Source of the DNA: an uncultured Lysobacteraceae bacterium
GTDB lineage: Bacteria; Pseudomonadota; Gammaproteobacteria; Xanthomonadales; Xanthomonadaceae
DNA: 60,590 nt
Direction: 5' to 3'
Assembly (NCBI GenBank): GCA_937897645.1
Contig: CALCNV010000064.1
Location: 1-60,590, forward strand
Part shown: positions 15,882-24,491 of the stretch, piece after piece
Layout of the letters: each line of letters begins with the position of its first letter
How positions within the stretch are numbered: the first letter of the stretch is position 1
The notes under the pieces: model-generated
What the model was told of the DNA's origin: nothing
The model's database searches: none
What the model saw: the letters and a program-made list of their open reading frames with translations, nothing else
Translations under genes and position numbers: made by a program

Positions 15882-16649
15882 ATGAAGCTGCTGGGCGCGG
15901 ATGACCCCGCGCCGTTACAGGTCCATCGTGCGCATGGCGCCTCTCCCTTCATCTTGATCGCCGATCACGCCGGACAGGCGATTCCTGCCCGATTGGGTGA
16001 CCTGGGCGTGGTGCAGGTGGAACGCGACCGCCATATCGGCTGGGACATCGGCATTGCGGGCGTTACCGAGCGCCTGTCGGACAGGCTGGATGCGTTCGCC
16101 ATCCTGCAGGTCTATTCGCGGCTGGTGATCGACTGCAACCGGCCGCTGGATGCTGCTGGCTCCATCGTCACCAGTAGCGATGGCACGCCGGTACCAGGCA
16201 ACGAGGGCATGCAGGAAGAAGAAAAAGTCGCACGCGCGCTTGAAATCTTCGCGCCCTACCACGCACGCATCACCCAGGAACTGGACCAGCGCAGCGCCGG
16301 GCCACAAGCACCGGTGTTGATTGCGATGCACAGCTTCACGCCGGTATTCGGCGGAGTGTCGCGTCCCTGGCATGTCGGCGTGCTCTATCACCGCGACACG
16401 CGTCTGGCCCATGCCTTGCTGGCCGCGTTGCGCGCCGAGCCCGGACTGGTGGTTGGCGACAACGAACCCTATTCGATCAGCGATGGCAGCGACTATGCCG
16501 TGCCGGTGCACGGCGAACAGCGCGGCCTGCTGCACGTGGAGCTTGAAATCCGCCAGGACCTGATTGCCGATGTGCAAGGCCAGCAGGAATGGGCGGAGCG
16601 CCTGGCCCGCATTTTGCCCACCCTTTTGCGCGAATTGACGCAGCACTAA
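15882..16649 (+). CDS. N-formylglutamate amidohydrolase family protein
   Basis: 255-residue metal-dependent amidohydrolase-like protein. Matching features are ILIADHAGQAIPARLG, ERDRHIGWDIGIAGVTERLS, QVYSRLVIDCNRP and MHSFTPVFGGVSRPW, with ELEIRQDLI near the end. Family members deformylate N-formylglutamate in histidine breakdown (HutG) or act on related amides; no hut genes are near, so the substrate is open. ATG 15882 is preferred; a GTG at 15870 would overlap the upstream Nudix gene by 8 bases. A spacer of 107 bases precedes the transglutaminase-like gene. Confidence 0.85.
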   Translation: MKLLGADDPAPLQVHRAHGASPFILIADHAGQAIPARLGDLGVVQVERDRHIGWDIGIAGVTERLSDRLDAFAILQVYSRLVIDCNRPLDAAGSIVTSSDGTPVPGNEGMQEEEKVARALEIFAPYHARITQELDQRSAGPQAPVLIAMHSFTPVFGGVSRPWHVGVLYHRDTRLAHALLAALRAEPGLVVGDNEPYSISDGSDYAVPVHGEQRGLLHVELEIRQDLIADVQGQQEWAERLARILPTLLRELTQH

Positions 16650-16756
16650 GGTTCTTCTGCTACAACGGTGTCACCCCCACGTTGCCTGCAACGCCATCCG
16701 CCCGGAACACCGGTGCGGTGAAGCGGCCTGCGGGCGGCACGACACCGGAGTTGCGC

Positions 16757-17599
16757 GTGCTGATCCGCCTTGGTTTCGACATCACCTACAGCTTCCCGGA
16801 GCCCACTCCGATGCTGTTGACCTTGAACGTGCACGACTCGCGCCGCGCCGATATCGCCATCGCCAAGGAGCTGCAGACCTCGCCCGCGGTGCCGCTGCAG
16901 CAGTACCATGACGGGTTCGGGAATATCTGCACGCGACTGGTGTCACCGGCCGGTTTGTTCACCGTGTCATCCGATCTTGTGGTGCGCGACACCGGCTGGA
17001 CCGATGCGGTGGTGCCCACGGCGCAGCAGGTGCCGGTGTACCAGTTGCCGGACGAGACGCTGGTGTACCTGCTGGGCAGCCGCTACTGCGAAACCGACAA
17101 GCTGGTGGAAAAAGCCTGGGACCTGTTCGGAACGACGCCCACCGGCTGGGCGCGCGTGCAGGCCATCTGCGATTACGTGCATGAACACATCCAGTTCGGC
17201 TACGAGTTCGCGAACGCGACCAAAGGCGCAGCGCAGGCACTGCAGGAAGGACGCGGCGTGTGCCGTGATTTCGCACATTCGGCCGTGACGCTGTGCCGGT
17301 GCATGAACATCCCGGCGCGCTATTGCACCGGCTATATCGGCGACTTCGGCGTGCCGCCGAGTGATGCGCCCATGGATTTCTCGGCCTGGTTCGAGGCCTG
17401 GCTGGATGGCCAGTGGTACACCTTCGACGCACGCCACAATTTCCCGCGCATCGGCCGCGTGCTGATCGCGCGCGGCCGCGATGCCGCCGATGTGGCCATC
17501 AGCAATACCTTCGGCCCCAACACGCTGGAGAAATTCGAAGTATGGTCGGACGAAACCTTCGTCGAAGCCCTGATCCCACGTGAATCAAAGCCCCGGTAG
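16757..17599 (+). CDS. Transglutaminase-like protein
   Basis: About 280 residues starting from GTG 16757 (TTG 16751 is an alternative; no ATG fits the conserved N-terminus VLIRLGFDITYSFPEPTP). A transglutaminase-like cysteine-protease fold is shown by the nucleophile Cys169 in GRGVCRDFAHSAVTLC and by DARHNFPRIGR (Asp224/His227). The position usually held by the catalytic His (HAW) reads D-F-S-A-W, Ser209, as I recall for this subfamily, so His227 may serve instead. It may be a bacterial peptidase or amide-processing enzyme. Its TAG stop at 17597-17599 comes from the GTAG of the downstream repeat. Confidence 0.85.
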   Translation: MLIRLGFDITYSFPEPTPMLLTLNVHDSRRADIAIAKELQTSPAVPLQQYHDGFGNICTRLVSPAGLFTVSSDLVVRDTGWTDAVVPTAQQVPVYQLPDETLVYLLGSRYCETDKLVEKAWDLFGTTPTGWARVQAICDYVHEHIQFGYEFANATKGAAQALQEGRGVCRDFAHSAVTLCRCMNIPARYCTGYIGDFGVPPSDAPMDFSAWFEAWLDGQWYTFDARHNFPRIGRVLIARGRDAADVAISNTFGPNTLEKFEVWSDETFVEALIPRESKPR

Positions 17600-17675
17600 G
17601 AGCGCCCCATGGGCGCGAGCTCTTGATTGTTCGCGTGCAAAGCCCCGAGAGCTCGCGCCCATGGGGCGCTCCTAC
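17596..17675. repeat. REPIN-like palindrome pair between convergent genes
   Basis: Arms GTAGGAGCGCCCCATGGGCG at 17596 and its reverse complement ending CTAC at 17675. The left GTAG gives the stop of the transglutaminase-like gene and the right CTAC gives the minus-strand TAG stop (17672-17674) of the prolyl aminopeptidase gene. The repeat therefore exactly fills the space between two convergent ORFs and closes both. Confidence 0.92.
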
Positions 17676-18616
17676 CGGGCGAATTGGTCGGTGGCGGTTA
17701 CCAGCGCGTCCACGTGCTCGGCTTCGAATGCGGAATGGCCGGAGACGGGTGAAATCACCAGCTCGGCTTTTGGCCAGGCCTTGTGCAGGTCCCACGCATT
17801 GGCCAGTGGGCACACCACGTCGTAGCGACCGTGCACGATCACGCCCGGGATATGCGCGATGCGGTGCGCGTCGCGCAGCAGCTGGTCCTCGACTTCGAAG
17901 AAACCACCGTTGACGAAGTAGTGGTTCTCGATGCGCGCGAACGCGAGTGCGAACGCGGCGTCCTGGTGGCCAGTCACGAAATCATGGTCGACACGCAGGA
18001 AACTGGTGGCGCCTTCCCACACGCTCCACGCGCGCGCGGCCGCAAGTCGCGTGGCTTCGTCTTCACTGGTGAGGCGACGATGGAACGAGGAAATCAAATC
18101 GTGGCGTTCCACTACCGGAATGGGGGCAAGGAACTGCTCCCACGCGTCCGGGAACAGCCGTGAGCAGCCCTCCTGGTAGAACCATTCCAGCTCCCAGCGG
18201 CGCAGCATAAAGATGCCGCGCAGCACCAGTTCGGTCACGCGCTGCGGATGCGTTTCCGCGTAAGCCAGCGCGAGGGTCGAGCCCCAGCTGCCGCCGAACA
18301 CCTGCCAGGTGTCAATGCCCAGTGTTTCGCGCAGTTGTTCGATATCCGCGACCAGGTGCCAGGTCGTGTTGTTGACGAGGTCGGCGTGTGGTTTGGAACG
18401 ACCCGATCCACGCTGGTCGAACAGCACGATGCGGTACTTGGCCGGATCATGGAAGCGCCGCATGTTCGGACTGCAACCACCACCAGGACCGCCGTGCAGC
18501 ATGACCACGGGTTTTCCATTCGGATTGCCACACTGTTCGTAGTACAGCGTGTGACGGTCATCCACCTTGAGGGCGCCGGTGTCGTAGGGCTGGATTTCCG
18601 GGTAGAGCTGGCGCAT
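17672..18616 (-). CDS. pip: Prolyl aminopeptidase
   Basis: 314-residue alpha/beta hydrolase that removes N-terminal proline from peptides. The signature HGGPGGGCSPNMRRFHDP (residues 41-58), FDQRGSGRSKPH and the nucleophile elbow GGSWGSTLALAYAETHP (Ser110) are typical of the S33 prolyl iminopeptidases, and length and order match the family. C-terminal catalytic residues are in HGRYDVVCPLANAWDLHKAW (Asp) and VSGHSA (His). It is cytosolic. The ATG at 18616 leads straight into the family start MRQLYPEIQPYDTG. The stop codon is provided by the adjacent palindromic repeat. Confidence 0.95.
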   Translation of the reverse strand: MRQLYPEIQPYDTGALKVDDRHTLYYEQCGNPNGKPVVMLHGGPGGGCSPNMRRFHDPAKYRIVLFDQRGSGRSKPHADLVNNTTWHLVADIEQLRETLGIDTWQVFGGSWGSTLALAYAETHPQRVTELVLRGIFMLRRWELEWFYQEGCSRLFPDAWEQFLAPIPVVERHDLISSFHRRLTSEDEATRLAAARAWSVWEGATSFLRVDHDFVTGHQDAAFALAFARIENHYFVNGGFFEVEDQLLRDAHRIAHIPGVIVHGRYDVVCPLANAWDLHKAWPKAELVISPVSGHSAFEAEHVDALVTATDQFAR

Positions 18617-18726
18617 GGGTGCGGCCTTGGGTGTGGAATGCAGAGTTTAGCGCAGAGGCCAATTCTCCTCATTCAATATTCGACACCTTTACCCTCGCCC
18701 ACCTATAGCGTCATCCCACCTTGACC

Positions 18727-18816
18727 GTCATCCCAGCGAACGCTGGGATCCATTTTGACTTTCGCTTCGGCTTCCAAAGCAAGATCAAGATGGGTCCCAG
18801 CGTTCGCTGAGATGAC
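18727..18816. repeat. Inverted CCCAGCGAACGCTGGG-type hairpin pair
   Basis: Arms GTCATCCCAGCGAACGCTGG... at 18727-18752 and a diverged complement at 18791-18816 around about 40 bases. Lies in the 225-base gap between pip and prmC. It is a member of the family also at 7265-7368 and, as a half, 8758-8785. Confidence 0.8.
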
Positions 18817-18841
18817 GATACGTGGGTGAACAGTGCCCCAG

Positions 18842-19678
18842 TCATGGCCAACGTCCGAACGTCACCCTGTCACGCGACTCCAAATCAAGTTCTGTTGTGA
18901 CGTCCACGAATCCCGCCGTTTCCAGCAGAACTCGTATCAACGCACCCTGCTCCAATCCATGCTCCAGCAGCAGCCAGCCACCAGCAACAAGGTGCTCGCC
19001 CGCACCGGAGACGATCTCGCGAATATCATCCAGTCCATCACGACCTGAAGACAAAGCCGCCGCAGGTTCGAAACGCAAATCACCCTGCTGCAGATGCGGA
19101 TCACCGTCAGCGATGTAAGGCGGATTGCTGGCGATCAGCTTGAAACGCTCACCCGCCAGCGGCGCAAACCAGCTGCCATGCCTGAACTCGACATTCGCAA
19201 CACCATTGAGCGAAGCGTTGCCTACCGCCACGTCGAGTGCACCTTGGCTCGCATCGGTTGCAACGACTTTTGCCTGCGGACGCTCCTTCGCGATGGCCAG
19301 CGCAATCGCACCGCTGCCCGTGCCGAGATCCGCAACCCGCACTGGCATGCCTGCAGGAAGCCGTGAGAGTGCAAGCTCCACCAGCAATTCCGTTTCCGGA
19401 CGCGGAATAAGCGTGTCTCCATTGACCTCGAGTTCCAGCGTCCAGAAGCCACGGCGACCGATGAGGTAGGCAACGGGTTCGCCTGCAACACGCGCTTCCA
19501 CCAGTGCACCGAAGCTGCGCACGATGGAATCACCGATCTCGTCATCGGCATGCGCATACAGCCACGCCACCGGCTTGCCCAGCGCATGCGCCAGCAACAG
19601 CCGGGCATCTCCAGGTTCGATGCGTTCACAGGCCTGGCGCAGTACTGCATCCAGCCGGGGGTTTGGACTCGTAGTCAT
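18842..19678 (-). CDS. prmC: Peptide chain release factor N5-glutamine methyltransferase
   Basis: 278-residue SAM-dependent methyltransferase that methylates the GGQ glutamine of release factors RF1 and RF2. Visible motifs are DLGTGSGAIALAIA (SAM motif I, residues ~117-130) and NPPY at 185-188 in IASNPPYIADGDPHL, which binds the glutamine substrate. The N-terminal helical domain (LDAVLRQACERI...RLLLAHALGK) and LIPRPETELLV are also family-typical. ATG 19678 starts MTTSPNP; an extension upstream is antisense to the divergent lipoprotein gene. prmC is usually next to prfA, but prfA is not adjacent here. Confidence 0.96.
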   Translation of the reverse strand: MTTSPNPRLDAVLRQACERIEPGDARLLLAHALGKPVAWLYAHADDEIGDSIVRSFGALVEARVAGEPVAYLIGRRGFWTLELEVNGDTLIPRPETELLVELALSRLPAGMPVRVADLGTGSGAIALAIAKERPQAKVVATDASQGALDVAVGNASLNGVANVEFRHGSWFAPLAGERFKLIASNPPYIADGDPHLQQGDLRFEPAAALSSGRDGLDDIREIVSGAGEHLVAGGWLLLEHGLEQGALIRVLLETAGFVDVTTELDLESRDRVTFGRWP

Positions 19679-19742
19679 GGTGCACATCGTATCGGTCCAC
19701 TGGCTGCAACGCTCCCACTCCTTCCCTGCACAGGTTGAATGC

Positions 19743-20585
19743 ATGACCTCTCCCCGCTACCTGCGCGGCCTGCTGGCCGCTTCCGTCGCCTTGCTCATTT
19801 CAGGCTGCCAGAGCCTGGTGCTTGGCTACGCCAACCACGGCGTCAGGCCAGCGGATGCCAGCGTGGTCTATGACAGCGAGCATGATCTGTCGCTGGATAT
19901 CTACAAACCAACCGACTCCAACACGCCGGCACCGGTCGTGGTCTTCTTCTACGGCGGAAGTTGGAAAACGGGCGAACGCGCGCAGTACCGTTTCGTGGGC
20001 GAACGCCTGGCGAAATCCGGCGTGATGGCCGTCGTTGCCGACTACCGTACCTACCCGCGTACCACCTTCCCGGGCTTTGTCGAAGACGGCGCACGCGCAG
20101 TCGCGTGGAGCCATAGGCATGCCGCCGACTATGGCGGCGACCCGAATCGAGTATTTGTCGCCGGACATTCCGCCGGCGCCCAGATCGCCGCCTTGATCGG
20201 CACCGATGCCAGCTACCTTGCTGCCCACGGCATGAAACCCAGCGATCTCGCGGGCGTCATCGGCCTGTCCGGCCCCTATGACTTCGTCATCAATGGCGGC
20301 TATGAGCAGGTCTTCGGCCCGCGCGGGCAATGGCCGCAGGCGCAGGCCGTGAATTTCGTGGACGGCGACGAGCCGCCGTTCCTGCTGGTCCACGGCATGG
20401 ATGACCGGGTGGTGGAAGCCAAGGACAGCCAGGCGCTGGCCGACAAGCTAAAGCAGAACGGCGGCAAAGCCGAGCTGGTCTGGCTTGCGGATGCTGGCCA
20501 TATCGCCCCATTGGCAGCGCTGCATGACCCCGCACGGGATCCGGCGGTCCTGCGGGCGATAGAGGCCTTTGTAAGGGGGCAATAG
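19743..20585 (+). CDS. Lipoprotein alpha/beta hydrolase (carboxylesterase-like)
   Basis: 280-residue protein with a lipoprotein signal (LLAASVALLISGC, lipid Cys22). The catalytic core has an oxyanion strand FFYGGSWKTGER (residues ~69-79), nucleophile Ser143 in AGHSAGAQIAALIG and a late acid and His region in DDRVVEAKDSQAL and DAGHIAPL. The family covers BD-FAE and HSL-like esterases. It is membrane anchored, likely facing the periplasm, and divergent from prmC (64 bases between starts). Substrate unknown. Confidence 0.87.
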   Translation: MTSPRYLRGLLAASVALLISGCQSLVLGYANHGVRPADASVVYDSEHDLSLDIYKPTDSNTPAPVVVFFYGGSWKTGERAQYRFVGERLAKSGVMAVVADYRTYPRTTFPGFVEDGARAVAWSHRHAADYGGDPNRVFVAGHSAGAQIAALIGTDASYLAAHGMKPSDLAGVIGLSGPYDFVINGGYEQVFGPRGQWPQAQAVNFVDGDEPPFLLVHGMDDRVVEAKDSQALADKLKQNGGKAELVWLADAGHIAPLAALHDPARDPAVLRAIEAFVRGQ

Positions 20586-20623
20586 GCCGAAGGTTGCGGG
20601 CGATTGGGGGAACGCGCTATTTA

Positions 20624-20638
20624 ATAGTCTTTGACTAT
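20624..20638. promoter_or_regulatory. Probable OxyR operator upstream of ahpC
   Basis: ATAGTCTTTGACTAT is a perfect palindrome (ATAGTC-TTT-GACTAT) matching the OxyR half-site rule ATAG...CTAT. It sits about 125 bases before the ahpC start, in an AT-rich stretch unlike the surrounding GC-rich sequence. oxyR itself lies two genes downstream, which supports the assignment. A second, weaker half-site begins around 20645. Confidence 0.65.
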
Positions 20639-20763
20639 CAAAATAATGAAGTCAATCGATTGGAATGATCAATAGAGCAGCCTTATCATTGGCCCGTCCT
20701 ATCAAAACACCGGCTTCGAACCATGGAGCCTGTCACCCAGTCCCCACCACCAAGGAAGCATCG

Positions 20764-21327
20764 ATGTCGCTCATCAACACCCACGTCAAGCCGTTCACCG
20801 CCAACGCGTTCCACAACGGCAAGTTCGTCACCGTTTCCGATACCGACCTGAAGGGCAACTGGTCCGTGGTCATCTTCATGCCCGCCGCCTTCACCTTCAA
20901 CTGCCCGACTGAAGTCGAAGACGCCGCGACCCACTACGCCGAATTCCAGAAAGCCGGCGCCGAGGTCTACATCGTCACCACCGACACGCACTTCTCGCAC
21001 AAGGTCTGGCACGAAACCTCGCCGGCCGTCGGCAAGGCGCAGTTCCCGCTGGTCGGCGACCCGACCCACCAGCTGACCAAGGCGTTCGACGTGCATATCG
21101 AAGAAGAAGGCCTGGCCCTGCGCGGCACCTTCATCATCAATCCGGAAGGCGTCATCAAGACCGCCGAAATCCACGACAACGCCATCGCCCGCGACATCAG
21201 CGAGACCCTGCGCAAGCTGAAGGCCGCCCGTTACGTCGCCAGCCACCCGGGTGAAGTGTGCCCGGCCAAGTGGAAGGAAGGCGAAAAGACCCTGGCGCCT
21301 TCGCTGGACCTGGTCGGCAAGATCTAA
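20764..21327 (+). CDS. ahpC: Alkyl hydroperoxide reductase peroxiredoxin subunit
   Basis: 187-residue two-cysteine peroxiredoxin that reduces H2O2 and organic peroxides in the cytosol. Peroxidatic Cys47 lies in AAFTFNCPTEVED and resolving Cys166 in HPGEVCPAKW. Length and both positions match bacterial AhpC exactly. ATG 20764 starts MSLINTHVKPF; the in-frame upstream extension is non-coding promoter sequence. It is followed by a GC-rich hairpin and then ahpF, and a likely OxyR site precedes it. Confidence 0.98.
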   Translation: MSLINTHVKPFTANAFHNGKFVTVSDTDLKGNWSVVIFMPAAFTFNCPTEVEDAATHYAEFQKAGAEVYIVTTDTHFSHKVWHETSPAVGKAQFPLVGDPTHQLTKAFDVHIEEEGLALRGTFIINPEGVIKTAEIHDNAIARDISETLRKLKAARYVASHPGEVCPAKWKEGEKTLAPSLDLVGKI

Positions 21328-21347
21328 GCGCTACAAGGCAACACCGG

Positions 21348-21372
21348 GGCCCGGGCGCAAGTCGCCCGGGCC
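21348..21372. promoter_or_regulatory. GC-rich hairpin after ahpC (possible attenuator)
   Basis: Ten-base stem GGCCCGGGCG, loop CAAGT, CGCCCGGGCC, about 20 bases after the ahpC stop. No T run follows, so it is not a classical terminator. It could lower ahpF relative to ahpC or protect the ahpC mRNA end, which would suit the usual AhpC excess over AhpF. Confidence 0.6.
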
Positions 21373-21515
21373 TCCACTCCCTACGTTTCACTGGACGCTT
21401 GCAATAGCGGCCTGGTCCATACGGAAACCCGCGCCGGTCCCCCTCCCTCCGCCGCGCTCCACGGTTCCAGACCGCTTCTACAAGTCTCTTTGAGCTTTGC
21501 TCACCTTTCAGTATT

Positions 21516-21602
21516 GAGGAGTGAGTGGGGAGGAGTGAGGAGTGAGTAAACGCAAAAGCTCCGGCTTTTCACTCACTCCTCACTCCTCCCCACTCACTCC
21601 TC
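21516..21602. repeat. 32-bp perfect inverted repeat between ahpC and ahpF
   Basis: Arms at 21516-21547 (begins GAGGAGTGAGTGGGGAGGAG) and 21571-21602 are exact reverse complements around a 23-base loop. Internally the arms are made of GAGTGAG units, so they look locally generated. A similar but diverged pair follows rsmA at 47630-47715. The loop contains an AAAGCTCCGGCTTTT mini-hairpin. Confidence 0.88.
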
Positions 21603-21639
21603 GCTCCTGAATTTCCCGCCCCCGACCGGAACCCTAGTC

Positions 21640-23235
21640 ATGCTCGATGAAACCCTCAAGACCCAGCTGCAGGCCTACCTTGAAAAAGTGACGCGCCCGA
21701 TCCAGATCGTTGCGGCGCTGGATGACAGCGGCAAATCGCGCGAAATGCAGGAGCTGTTGGGCGAAATCACCCTGCTCTCCGACAAGATCACCTTGGTCGA
21801 ACGCCACGATGCCGACGTGCATACGCCGTCGTTCGCCCTCAACAGCCCCGGCCACGACATCCACCTGCGTTTCGCAGGCCTGCCAATGGGCCATGAATTC
21901 ACCTCGCTGGTGTTGGCCCTGCTGCAAGTCGGCGGCCATCCCTCGCGCACCGCGCAGGACGTGATCGAACAGATCAAGTCGCTCGACGGTGAGTACAGGT
22001 TTGAAACCTACTTCTCGCTCAGCTGTCAGAACTGCCCGGACGTGGTGCAGGCGCTGAACCTGATGGCGGTGTTGAACCCCAACATCCAGCACGTGGCCAT
22101 CGACGGCGCACTGTTTCCGGAGGAAGTGGAAGCGCGCCAGGTCATGTCCGTGCCCACCATCTACCTCAACGGCGAAGTATTCGGCCAAGGTCGCATGGAC
22201 GTCGAGCAAATCGTCGCCAAGCTGGACACCGGCGCTGCAGACCGCGATGCGAAGAAGATCGCGGCCAAGGCCCCGTACGACGTCTTGATCGTCGGCGGCG
22301 GCCCCGCAGGCGCAGCAGCAGCTATATACGCCGCGCGTAAGGGCATCCGCACCGGCATCGCCGCCGAGCGTTTCGGTGGCCAGGTGCTGGACACGATGGC
22401 CATCGAGAACTTCATTTCCGTGCAGGAAACCGAGGGCCCGAAGCTCGCGGCCGCGCTGGAGCAACACGTGCGCCAGTACGACGTGGACATCATGAACCTG
22501 CAGCGCGCCGAGAAACTGGTGCCGGGCAAGGACCTGATCGAAGTGCAGCTGGCCAACGGCGCATCGCTGAAAGGCAAGACCGTGATCCTGTCCACCGGCG
22601 CACGCTGGCGGCAGATGAACGTGCCCGGTGAAAACGAATACCGCAACAAGGGCGTGGCCTATTGCCCGCACTGCGACGGACCCCTGTTCAAGGGCAAGCG
22701 CGTTGCGGTGATCGGCGGCGGCAATTCCGGCGTGGAAGCAGCCATCGACCTTGCGGGCATCGTCAGCCACGTGACCCTGATCGAGTTCGACCGCCACCTG
22801 CGTGCCGATGCGGTGCTGCAGCGCAAGCTGCACAGCCTGCCCAACGTCACCGTCATTACCTCGGCGATGACTAAGGAAGTCACCGGCGATGGGCAGAAGG
22901 TCAACGGCCTGGTCTACGAAGACCGCGGCAACCACCAGACGCACGCGCTGGCGCTGGAAGGCATCTTCGTGCAGATCGGCCTGCTGCCCAACACCGAATG
23001 GCTGAAGGGCACGGTGGCGCTGTCACCACGTGGCGAAATCATCGTCGACGAGCGCGGCCAGACCTCGGTGCCGGGCGTGTTCGCCGCGGGCGACGTGACG
23101 ACGGTGCCGTACAAGCAGATCGTGATCGCGATGGGTGAAGGATCTAAGGCGGCACTGAGTGCGTTCGATCATTTGATCCGCACCTCGGCGCCTGTTGAGG
23201 ATGTTGTCGAAGAAACAGAGTCGGAAACCGCATGA
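21640..23235 (+). CDS. ahpF: Alkyl hydroperoxide reductase flavoprotein subunit
   Basis: 531-residue NADH:AhpC disulfide reductase. The N-terminal tandem thioredoxin-like region contains a CxxC at Cys129/Cys132 (SCQNCPD). A Rossmann FAD motif VLIVGGGPAGAAAAIYAARK lies near 215-235, the thioredoxin-reductase active-site pair Cys342/Cys345 is in YCPHCDG, and the NADH motif GGGNSG is near 360. It re-reduces AhpC in the cytosol. Start MLDETLKTQL fits. It is separated from ahpC by the 32-bp inverted repeat and a hairpin, and oxyR follows. Confidence 0.98.
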   Translation: MLDETLKTQLQAYLEKVTRPIQIVAALDDSGKSREMQELLGEITLLSDKITLVERHDADVHTPSFALNSPGHDIHLRFAGLPMGHEFTSLVLALLQVGGHPSRTAQDVIEQIKSLDGEYRFETYFSLSCQNCPDVVQALNLMAVLNPNIQHVAIDGALFPEEVEARQVMSVPTIYLNGEVFGQGRMDVEQIVAKLDTGAADRDAKKIAAKAPYDVLIVGGGPAGAAAAIYAARKGIRTGIAAERFGGQVLDTMAIENFISVQETEGPKLAAALEQHVRQYDVDIMNLQRAEKLVPGKDLIEVQLANGASLKGKTVILSTGARWRQMNVPGENEYRNKGVAYCPHCDGPLFKGKRVAVIGGGNSGVEAAIDLAGIVSHVTLIEFDRHLRADAVLQRKLHSLPNVTVITSAMTKEVTGDGQKVNGLVYEDRGNHQTHALALEGIFVQIGLLPNTEWLKGTVALSPRGEIIVDERGQTSVPGVFAAGDVTTVPYKQIVIAMGEGSKAALSAFDHLIRTSAPVEDVVEETESETA

Positions 23236-23242
23236 TGCGCTC

Positions 23243-23402
23243 CCCTTCTCCCGCCCGGAGAAGAGCCTGCCCCGTACTTGATCCGGGGTGGCGCGCAGCG
23301 CCGGATGAGGGCGTGGCAATCACGGTCACGGATAGGTGCATCGAACGCTAATAATCCACACCCTCATCCGCCCTTCGGGCACCTTCTCCCGGCGGGAGAA
23401 GG
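23243..23402. repeat. CTTCTCCC-type inverted repeat mosaic
   Basis: Gap between ahpF and oxyR. Outer arms are TCTCCCGCCCGGAGAAG (23247) and CTTCTCCCGGCGGGAGAAGG (end 23402). Inner arms carry GGATGAGGG and its complement CCCTCATCCG. A module GCCTGCCCCGTACTTGAT also appears at 58592-58609 in another repeat of the same class, so these elements exchange blocks. Confidence 0.7.
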
Positions 23403-23420
23403 AAACGCATAGGACTAGCC

Positions 23421-24383
23421 ATGAACCTGCGCGACCTCAAATACCTGATCGCACTGGCCGACCACAAGCATTTCGGCCGTGCAGCCGCTGCCTGCTTCGT
23501 CAGCCAGCCGACGCTGTCCACGCAGATCAAGAAGCTCGAGGACGAGTTGGGCGTATCGCTGGTCGAACGCGCGCCCCGCAAGGTCATGCTGACGCCCGCG
23601 GGTCGCGATGCCGCGGAACGCGCACGTCGCATCGTGGCCGAGGTGGAACAGATGAAGGAAGGCGCACGCCGCAGCCAGGATCCCGAGGCCGGCACCGTGC
23701 GCCTGGGCATCTTCCCCACGCTGGGACCGTACCTGCTGCCGCACGTGATCCCAAGCATCCGCGAGCGCTTTCCACAGCTGGAGCTGTTGCTGGTGGAAGA
23801 AAAAAGCGACGTGCTGCTGTCGCGCCTGCAGGAAGGCAAGCTGGACGCCGCCCTGCTCGCGCTGCCGGTACACGACGACCAGTTGCACAGCGAGTTCCTG
23901 TTCGAGGAGCCTTTCGTGCTGGCGGTTCCAGAGGACCATCCGCTGGCACGACGCGATTCGCTGAGCCTCGACGAACTTTCCGAGCAGAAACTGCTGCTGC
24001 TGGAAGACGGCCACTGCCTGCGCGAACAGGCGCTGGAAGTCTGCCGTCTGTCGGGCGCGAACGAGAAGTCCGAATTCCGCGCCACCAGCCTGGAAACACT
24101 GCGGCAGATGGTCGCCGCCAACGTCGGCATGACCTTGTTGCCAATGCTGGCCGTGAAACCACCGGTGGCGCAATCACGGAACATCCATCTGCTCGGCTTC
24201 AGCGACTCGCACCCCAGTCGCCAGATAGCAATGTTGTGGCGCCGGAGTTCGGCGATGGGCGGGTTCCTGCTTGAACTTTCCAGAGTGTTTTCCGCGCTTC
24301 CGGCCACGCTGCTTGAAGCAGGGCCGACACCCTCCGGCACCAAGCCCCGGGGGAACGAAGCAAGCTTGCCCCACGGGGCTTGA
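23421..24383 (+). CDS. oxyR: Peroxide-responsive LysR regulator OxyR
   Basis: 320-residue LysR-type activator. The N-terminal helix-turn-helix is in NLRDLKYLIALADHKHFGRA...FVSQPTLSTQIKKLEDELG (residues ~1-45). The redox cysteines are Cys199 and Cys208 in GHCLREQALEVCRL, the exact OxyR positions that form the H2O2-induced disulfide. It would switch on ahpC, ahpF and other peroxide defences and probably its own cluster, via the site at 20624-20638. A rho-independent terminator follows (24431). Confidence 0.98.
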   Translation: MNLRDLKYLIALADHKHFGRAAAACFVSQPTLSTQIKKLEDELGVSLVERAPRKVMLTPAGRDAAERARRIVAEVEQMKEGARRSQDPEAGTVRLGIFPTLGPYLLPHVIPSIRERFPQLELLLVEEKSDVLLSRLQEGKLDAALLALPVHDDQLHSEFLFEEPFVLAVPEDHPLARRDSLSLDELSEQKLLLLEDGHCLREQALEVCRLSGANEKSEFRATSLETLRQMVAANVGMTLLPMLAVKPPVAQSRNIHLLGFSDSHPSRQIAMLWRRSSAMGGFLLELSRVFSALPATLLEAGPTPSGTKPRGNEASLPHGA

Positions 24384-24430
24384 ACCAGCGCCGCTTCCGG
24401 GCTACGGTTGGCCCACATGCAAGACTCTGA

Positions 24431-24466
24431 CGGACGCCGCGGCAACGCAGCGTCCGTTTTCCTTTT
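24431..24466 (+). terminator. Rho-independent terminator after oxyR
   Basis: Stem CGGACGC (24431-24437) with GCGTCCG (24450-24456), an imperfect GC loop, then TTTTCCTTTT. It ends the ahpC-ahpF-oxyR transcription unit and precedes rnk by about 25 bases. Confidence 0.8.
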
Positions 24467-24491
24467 CACGACATCAGCAGGATAAAACGAC

